From positions 1-64,000 of the forward strand of contig CACKXS010000001.1 in the NCBI GenBank assembly GCA_902604305.1: a stretch of DNA of 64,000 nucleotides, read 5' to 3'. This document shows, one piece after another, positions 58,312 through 64,000 of this stretch. Position 1 is the first letter of the stretch. The number at the start of each line of letters is the position of its first letter. The stretch is from an uncultured Pelagibacteraceae bacterium (GTDB lineage: Bacteria > Pseudomonadota > Alphaproteobacteria > Pelagibacterales > Pelagibacteraceae). Both the position numbers and the translations under genes were made by a program. The notes under the pieces are model-generated. The model was not told where the DNA came from. It saw only the letters and a program-made list of their open reading frames with translations, and did not search any database.

Positions 58312-58982
58312 ATTCAATTAAACATGTCGCCATTATTATGGATGGCAATGGACGTTGGGGCATAAAGCATAAAAAATCTAGAAACTTAGGCCACAAAGAA
58401 GGACTTAAAACTGTTGAAAAAATTATTAAAACAACAATAAAAAATAAAATAAAGTATTTAACTTTATATGCTTTTTCAACAGAAAATTGGAAAAGACCAA
58501 AAAAAGAAATAAATTTTTTGTTTAATTTATTAGAAAATTTTCTTTTAAATAAAATTTCAGATTTAAACAAACAAAATATTAAATTAAAAATTATTGGTAA
58601 AAAGAATTTTTCAATCAAACTTACTAAACTTCTTAACTCATCAGAAAAAAAAACATCACAAAATAAAAGATTGCAAATTAATTTAGCTTTAAACTACGGA
58701 TCAAAAAATGAAATAATAAATGCTTTAAACATAATTAAAAAAAATAAACTAAAAATTAATGAATCAAATATATCAAAGAATTTATTTACAAAAAACACAC
58801 CAGATCCTGATATACTAATAAGAACCGGTAATACAAAAAGATTAAGTAATTTTTTGTTATGGCAACTAGCTTATTCAGAGATTTTTTTTGAAAAAAAATT
58901 GTGGCCAGATTTTAACGAAAAAGATTATTTTAAAATATTAAATAATTTTAAAAAAATAAAAAGAAATTTTGGTAATATTTAA
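58308..58982 (+). CDS. uppS: undecaprenyl diphosphate synthase
   Basis: A 224-aa cis-prenyltransferase that makes the lipid carrier for peptidoglycan. The first motif IMDGNGRWGIKHKKSRNLGH (about residues 10-29) has the catalytic Asp and Asn-Gly-Arg-Trp. The C-terminal motif is DILIRTGNTKRLSNFLLWQ (about 168-186). Shorter than the E. coli protein. Followed by cdsA with one base of overlap. Confidence 0.95.
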   Translation: MNSIKHVAIIMDGNGRWGIKHKKSRNLGHKEGLKTVEKIIKTTIKNKIKYLTLYAFSTENWKRPKKEINFLFNLLENFLLNKISDLNKQNIKLKIIGKKNFSIKLTKLLNSSEKKTSQNKRLQINLALNYGSKNEIINALNIIKKNKLKINESNISKNLFTKNTPDPDILIRTGNTKRLSNFLLWQLAYSEIFFEKKLWPDFNEKDYFKILNNFKKIKRNFGNI

Positions 58983-59638
58983 TGAAAAAAGAAACTATTA
59001 AGAGAATTGTTAGTTCAATAATACTTTTACCAATAGCTCTTTTTTTTATTATTAAAGGATCATTTCTTTTTAATTTTTTTATTTTAACTTGTTTTTTAAT
59101 CTCTTCATATGAATGGCACATGATGAGTAAAAAAAAATCTTACTATATATTTGGATTTATATTTTTACTTTTTTCTTTTTACTCAGTTTATCATTTAAGA
59201 AATGATTTCGCTGGAGATTATATATATTTTCTCATGATTACTTTGATTTGCATTTCAACAGATATTGGTGGCTACATTTTTGGGACACTTTTTAAGGGTC
59301 CAAAGCTTACAAAGGTCAGTCCAAAAAAAACTTATTCTGGGATGATAGGTGGATATTTATTATCAATAATATTCTTAAATATATTCTATCTTTCACCTTA
59401 TGTATATGCAAAACCAACAGAGTTAACTTCTGATATTCTTATATTCATTTTATTAGTTTCTACTGTCAGTCAATTAGGAGATATTGTAATTTCTTACTTT
59501 AAGAGATTATCAAAAATTAAGGATACAGGTAAAATTATTCCTGGACATGGTGGTCTTTTAGATAGAGTAGATGGAATGATTTTTGCATTTCCATTTTCAT
59601 ACATAATTTTAAAACTTAATATATTTCAATATTTTTAA
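58982..59638 (+). CDS. cdsA: phosphatidate cytidylyltransferase
   Basis: A 218-aa integral membrane enzyme making CDP-diacylglycerol from phosphatidate and CTP. The C-terminal CdsA signature is complete: SQLGDIVISYFKRLSKIKDTG and then IIPGHGGLLDRVDG (about residues 158-196). KVSPKKTYSG lies before it. It is shorter than the ~285-aa E. coli CdsA, with fewer N-terminal spans. dxr begins at the next base. Confidence 0.94.
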   Translation: MKKETIKRIVSSIILLPIALFFIIKGSFLFNFFILTCFLISSYEWHMMSKKKSYYIFGFIFLLFSFYSVYHLRNDFAGDYIYFLMITLICISTDIGGYIFGTLFKGPKLTKVSPKKTYSGMIGGYLLSIIFLNIFYLSPYVYAKPTELTSDILIFILLVSTVSQLGDIVISYFKRLSKIKDTGKIIPGHGGLLDRVDGMIFAFPFSYIILKLNIFQYF

Positions 59639-60808
59639 ATGAAAAAAAAAATTGGTATACTTGGCTCAACTGGATCAATAGGCGAAAATACATTTAAAAT
59701 AATTTCTACTAATAAAAAAGATTTCAAAGTTATTTTTTTATCTACAAATACCAATGTTAAAAAATTATTAATGCAATCGTCAATTCTTAAGCCAAAGTCG
59801 GTAATTATTTTCGATAAGCAAAGTTATTTAAATTATAAAAAAAAATTCGAAATTAGAAAAATTAATGTATTTAATTCATTTAGAGATTTAAAAAAAAAAT
59901 TATCTAATAGCAAACTTGATTATATTATGTGCGCTATAACAGGGTTAGCTGGTTTAGACTCAACAATAAATTGTATTAGTTCAACTAAAAGTATAGCAAT
60001 AGCAAATAAGGAATCAATAATATGTGCATGGGATTTGATAAATAAAAAATTAAAAAAAAATAAAACTAAATTTATACCTGTTGACTCTGAACACTTCTCC
60101 ATTTGGTCATTACTTCAAAATGAGTCTATACACAGTGTTGAAAAAATTATAATTACAGCTTCTGGAGGTCCTTTTTTAAATTATAAATTAAATAAAATTA
60201 AAAACGCTAAACCAAAAGAAGCAATTAAACATCCCAATTGGAATATGGGTAAAAAAATTTCAGTAGACTCTGCTACACTGATGAACAAAGTTTTTGAAAT
60301 AATTGAAGCACAAAGAATATTTAAAATTAATATTAAAAAATTTGAAATACTTATACATCCAAAATCATATGTTCATTCAATAGTTAAATTTATTAATGGA
60401 CAGATTAAAATTTTAGCACATGACACCGATATGAAAATTCCAATTTTTAATTCTATATATCAAAAAAAAATTAAAAAATTTAATACAAAAAAAATTGATA
60501 TAAATTTACTTAATAATTTAACTTTGAAAAAGGTAAATTTATCCAGATATCCCTCTATAAAAATACTAAATAAAATAAATAATAATAATACATTATTTGA
60601 AACTGCATTAATATCAGCCAATGATGAATTAGTTGATCTATATATAAAAAATAAAATTAATTTTTCAGATATAAACAAAAAACTAACTAAAATTTTAAAA
60701 TATAAAAAATATTCAAATCTTATTAAGAAAAAACCTAAAAAAATATCCGATATTATAAATTTATCTCAAGAAGTGAGGTTGAAAACAAGAAATCTATGTA
60801 TACAGTAA
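59639..60808 (+). CDS. dxr: 1-deoxy-D-xylulose 5-phosphate reductoisomerase
   Basis: A 389-aa enzyme of the MEP isoprenoid pathway. NADPH site LGSTGSIGENTFKI (about residues 8-21); metal/substrate motifs PVDSEHFSIW (about 148-157), ASGGPF, and PNWNMGKKISVDSATLMNK (about 199-217). It feeds precursors to UppS. Only 7 bases separate it from bamA; rseP, commonly found here, is absent. Confidence 0.95.
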   Translation: MKKKIGILGSTGSIGENTFKIISTNKKDFKVIFLSTNTNVKKLLMQSSILKPKSVIIFDKQSYLNYKKKFEIRKINVFNSFRDLKKKLSNSKLDYIMCAITGLAGLDSTINCISSTKSIAIANKESIICAWDLINKKLKKNKTKFIPVDSEHFSIWSLLQNESIHSVEKIIITASGGPFLNYKLNKIKNAKPKEAIKHPNWNMGKKISVDSATLMNKVFEIIEAQRIFKINIKKFEILIHPKSYVHSIVKFINGQIKILAHDTDMKIPIFNSIYQKKIKKFNTKKIDINLLNNLTLKKVNLSRYPSIKILNKINNNNTLFETALISANDELVDLYIKNKINFSDINKKLTKILKYKKYSNLIKKKPKKISDIINLSQEVRLKTRNLCIQ

Positions 60809-60815
60809 TTATATA

Positions 60816-63053
60816 ATGAAAATATTATTTAAATCATTGCTATTATTATTGCTTTTATCAGTTTCTGTTTATTCTGAAATAATAAAAAAAATTGAAGTTA
60901 CTGGGAATCAAAGAATTTCTTCGGAAACAATTAAAGTATTTTCGGGAATTAAAGTTAATACAGAAATTGATTTAGAAGATTTAAATGGAATTATTAAAAA
61001 TTTATACAAAACTAATTATTTCGAAAATGTTAGTTTAGATATAAATAATAATGTTTTAAATATTCAGGTAAAGGAAAATCCAATTATACAATCTGTAGTA
61101 ATAGATGGTGTAAAAAATAAAAGAATTCTAAAAGTTTTAAATGAAATAATTGAACTAAAAGAAAAAACTTCATTTGTTAAAATTAAAATTAAGAAAGACG
61201 AATCAAAAATTACAAATGTTTTAAGAACGAATGGATTTTATTTTTCTAAAGTTACTTCTAAAATTAAAACCAATGAAAACAATACAATTGATTTAATTTT
61301 TGATATTCAGCTAGGTAAAAGAGCTCATATTAAAAAAATTACATTTATTGGAGATAAAAAAATCAAAGATCGAAAGTTGAGAAGCATTATAGTTTCAGAA
61401 GAATCTAAATTCTGGAAATTTATAAGCAGAAAAAAATATTTAGATATATCAAGAATTAATCTAGATGAAAGATTGTTATTTAATTATTATAAAAACAAAG
61501 GTTTTTACAATGTTTCAATTGAAAGTTCTTCTGCAAAAATAATTAATGAAAAGGACTTTGAATTAATTTTTAATATTAACGCTGGAGAAAAGTTTTATTT
61601 TAGAAATTTTGATTTAAAAATACCCAATGATTATTCAATTAAAAGTTTTCAAAATATAATTGATGTTCAAAATAAATTAAAAGGTAAAGTATATTCATAC
61701 CAAAAAATTGAAGAAATTTTAGATGAAATTGATGAAATAGCTTTAAAAAAAGAGTTTGAATTTATAAATGCAAAATTCTCTGAAACTATTAAAGATGGTA
61801 ATAAAATTGATTTAGCTATTAAAATAGAAGAATCTGAAAAGTTTTATATAGAAAAAATTAATATTTATGGAAACTATATTACTAATGAAAATGTATTAAG
61901 AAACTCCTTAATTGTAGACGAAGGTGACGCTTTTAATAAAATTTTAATTAATAAATCGATTAATAATATAAAAGGAAAAAGAATATTTAGTAATGTAAAT
62001 TATAAACTTAAAGATGGCTCTGCGGATAAATTAAAAGAAATCGACATAAATGTAGATGAACAGCCAACAGGAGAGATTTTTGCTGGTGCTGGTACTGGTA
62101 CTAGTGGATCTACTGTGTCATTAGGAGTTAAGGAAAACAATTATTTAGGTAGTGGGATAAAACTTGATACAAATTTATCATTTAGTGACAATGCTTTGTT
62201 AGGAAAATTCTCTGTAAATAATCCAAATTTTAATAATTCAGATAAAAGTTTAATAACTAGTGTAGAAGCGTCACAAGTTGATAGAATGACAACATTTGGG
62301 TATAAAACGAGCAAAACCGGCTTTGATATTGGTACATCATTTGAACAGTATAATGATATATATTTCTCACCTTCTATAGAAAGTTATTTAGAAACTCTAA
62401 AAACGACAGCTAGTGCTTCAGATAGCATGAAGAAGCAGAAAGGAGATTATTTTGATACTAGCTTCAATTATGGTTTGACTTTAAATAAATTAGATCAAAA
62501 CTTTCAACCAACATCAGGATTTTCTAGTTCATTTTACCAATCCATACCATTGTATACTGATGATTGGAGTCTTAATAATCAATTTAAATATTCTAAATAT
62601 TATTCACCAAATGATAGCGCAATAATATCAATTAAATTTTTAGCTGCGTCTATAAATTCACTATCAGGAGAAGATGTTAGAATTTCTAAAAGAATATATT
62701 TACCCAGCAAAAGAATGAGAGGATTTGAATCAGGAAAAATAGGTCCAATTGATGGAGATGACTTTATAGGAGGTAATTATGCTTCTGCTTTAAACTTAGC
62801 AACTACTTTGCCAGGATTATTATCAGACCTTGAGGATGTGGATTTCAGCCTTTTCTTCGATGCTGGAAATGTTTGGGGTGTAGATTATAGTGATACAATA
62901 AGCTCTAATAGTAAAATTAGAAGTTCTACTGGATTAGGAATAGATTGGTTAACACCAATCGGACCTTTAAGCTTTTCTTTCTCTAAAGCAATTAGCAAAG
63001 CTGATTCCGATGTGACAGAAAATTTCAGATTTGACTTAGGTACAACTTTTTAA
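60816..63053 (+). CDS. bamA: outer membrane protein assembly factor BamA
   Basis: A 745-aa Omp85 protein with a signal peptide (hydrophobic residues 6-18, cut near Ser20) and periplasmic POTRA repeats filling about residues 22-415. A C-terminal 16-strand barrel follows. The barrel carries the RGFE motif (KRMRGFESGKIGP, near 633-645) and ends in a phenylalanine (DLGTTF). It inserts beta-barrel proteins in the outer membrane. The stop overlaps skp by one base (TAATG). Confidence 0.95.
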   Translation: MKILFKSLLLLLLLSVSVYSEIIKKIEVTGNQRISSETIKVFSGIKVNTEIDLEDLNGIIKNLYKTNYFENVSLDINNNVLNIQVKENPIIQSVVIDGVKNKRILKVLNEIIELKEKTSFVKIKIKKDESKITNVLRTNGFYFSKVTSKIKTNENNTIDLIFDIQLGKRAHIKKITFIGDKKIKDRKLRSIIVSEESKFWKFISRKKYLDISRINLDERLLFNYYKNKGFYNVSIESSSAKIINEKDFELIFNINAGEKFYFRNFDLKIPNDYSIKSFQNIIDVQNKLKGKVYSYQKIEEILDEIDEIALKKEFEFINAKFSETIKDGNKIDLAIKIEESEKFYIEKINIYGNYITNENVLRNSLIVDEGDAFNKILINKSINNIKGKRIFSNVNYKLKDGSADKLKEIDINVDEQPTGEIFAGAGTGTSGSTVSLGVKENNYLGSGIKLDTNLSFSDNALLGKFSVNNPNFNNSDKSLITSVEASQVDRMTTFGYKTSKTGFDIGTSFEQYNDIYFSPSIESYLETLKTTASASDSMKKQKGDYFDTSFNYGLTLNKLDQNFQPTSGFSSSFYQSIPLYTDDWSLNNQFKYSKYYSPNDSAIISIKFLAASINSLSGEDVRISKRIYLPSKRMRGFESGKIGPIDGDDFIGGNYASALNLATTLPGLLSDLEDVDFSLFFDAGNVWGVDYSDTISSNSKIRSSTGLGIDWLTPIGPLSFSFSKAISKADSDVTENFRFDLGTTF

Positions 63054-63568
63054 TGAAAAAATATTATTTTTTATTTTTTTTTTTATTTTTTTTAAATAAA
63101 TCTTTTGCTGAAGAAAAAATTGTTTATCTAGATGTTAATTTTTTATTGTCAAAATCTGAAGCTGGAATATATATTAACAATGAACTAAAAAAAATTAATG
63201 ATAAAAACATTGAAGAATATAAAAAAATTGAAAATTCGTTAAAATCTGAAGAAGAAAAACTTTTAAAACAAAAAAATATATTAAAAGAAAATGAATTTAA
63301 CGATAAAGCAAATAAATTAAGAGAAAAATATAAATCGTATCAAATATTACAAAATACTAAAAATAATGATTTAAAAAAAATAAGAGATGATTCAGGAAAC
63401 CAAATTTTGAAAGTTATAAATGAAATTTTAGCAGAATATTCTACAAAAAATAAAATTTCATTAGTTATTAAAAAAAAAAATGTAGTAATCGGAAAAACTG
63501 AATTAGATATTACAAAAAATATTTTAGATTTATTAAATAATAAAATTAAAAAAGTGGAGTTGAAATAA
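63053..63568 (+). CDS. skp: OmpH/Skp-family periplasmic chaperone
   Basis: A 171-aa exported protein. A long hydrophobic signal rich in Phe (residues 4-18, cut near SFA) precedes YLDVNFLLSKSEAG and a highly charged coiled-coil body (about residues 45-120), the prongs of Skp. It holds outer-membrane proteins for BamA, its neighbour. The end overlaps fabZ by one base (TAATG); lpxD, usual here, is absent. Confidence 0.9.
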   Translation: MKKYYFLFFFLFFLNKSFAEEKIVYLDVNFLLSKSEAGIYINNELKKINDKNIEEYKKIENSLKSEEEKLLKQKNILKENEFNDKANKLREKYKSYQILQNTKNNDLKKIRDDSGNQILKVINEILAEYSTKNKISLVIKKKNVVIGKTELDITKNILDLLNNKIKKVELK

Positions 63569-64000
63569 TGACTGACAAATTAAATAAAAATGAAATAGCT
63601 GAATTATTGCCACATAGGGAACCTATGTTATTAATTGATGAATTAGTTAATATTAAAAAACTATTTTCTGCTACAGCAATTGTAAACGTAAAAAAAAATA
63701 GCTTTTATGTGCAAGGACATTTTCCTGGAAATCCAGTTATGCCGGGAGTTCTTATAGTTGAGGCCTTTGGTCAAGCAGCTGCTGCTTTAACTGCCGCTGG
63801 TATCGATAAGAAAGAATATGAAAACAAATTAGTTTTTTTGATGAATGTTGAAAAAGCTAGATTTAGAAATCCAGTAATACCTGATTGTAAATTGGAATTA
63901 AATATTGAAGCTATCAGATCCCATGGAAGAGTTTGGAAATATAAAGGTGAAGCTTTTGTAGATGGAAAAAAAATGGCCGATGCACAGTGGTCAGCAACTA
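63568..64000 (+). CDS. fabZ: 3-hydroxyacyl-ACP dehydratase FabZ, cut by the window edge
   Basis: The first 144 residues of a hot-dog-fold dehydratase of fatty acid elongation; families end at about 145-155 residues, so only the last few are missing. LLPHREPMLLIDEL (about residues 13-26) and the catalytic His51 and Glu65 in GHFPGNPVMPGVLIVEAFGQ are present. It lies directly after skp. The next gene, often lpxA, is outside the window. Confidence 0.95.
   Translation, partial: MTDKLNKNEIAELLPHREPMLLIDELVNIKKLFSATAIVNVKKNSFYVQGHFPGNPVMPGVLIVEAFGQAAAALTAAGIDKKEYENKLVFLMNVEKARFRNPVIPDCKLELNIEAIRSHGRVWKYKGEAFVDGKKMADAQWSAT

Noticed and set aside
1..64000. CRISPR arrays, insertion sequences or prophage genes
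   Set aside because: No regularly spaced direct repeats, transposase, integrase or phage structural genes were found; gene packing is uniform.

Overview
The window looks like a SAR11 (Pelagibacterales, Alphaproteobacteria) chromosome. The DNA is very A+T rich, genes abut or overlap by 1-20 bases almost throughout, and no gap without a gene exceeds 300 bases. The gene content fits: a sulfite-oxidising APS reductase set, organosulfonate desulfonation enzymes, a TRAP transporter, and the alphaproteobacterial block nuoA-N-birA-coaX-rnj-proS-lolC-lolD-dnaE. I saw no insertion sequence, phage gene or CRISPR array. The taxon is inferred from content and style, not from a search.

Positions 1-9000 hold a C-terminal fragment of a class IV aminotransferase and then a sulfur module. 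aprM-aprB-aprA is followed by an unrecognised 116-aa protein, a 48-aa membrane peptide and a TauE/SafE exporter. Next come suyB-suyA on the minus strand and, divergently, xsc. Read together: sulfolactate (SuyAB) and sulfoacetaldehyde (Xsc) are cleaved to release sulfite, AprBA working in reverse with the AprM anchor can oxidise sulfite to APS, and the exporter can vent sulfite or sulfate. No sat, qmo or sulfonate importer lies in the window.

Positions 8900-26200 are accessory. They contain an SxtJ-like/DUF5989/carbamoyltransferase trio, an FAD amine oxidase and a thiolase. A tight five-gene minus-strand operon follows (GMC oxidoreductase, TerC, SDR, M23, M24/creatinase-like). Facing it are a TRAP transporter with a strong terminator between dctP and dctQM, an NCS1 transporter, an SDR and a DUF3047 protein. 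A UDGb/DUF1289 pair and a 46-aa membrane peptide close the region.

Positions 26200-32450 carry tRNA-Leu(UAG), the proteostasis set tig-clpP-clpX-lon, then tRNA-Val(UAC) and tRNA-Asp(GUC). Positions 32500-56000 are one same-strand run: the complete 14-subunit complex I operon followed by birA, coaX, RNase J, proS, lolC, lolD and dnaE. Positions 56000-64000 carry a structured rpsB leader, then rpsB-tsf-frr-uppS-cdsA-dxr-bamA-skp-fabZ (cut at the right edge). pyrH, rseP and lpxD, which commonly sit inside this block in other proteobacteria, are absent from it here.
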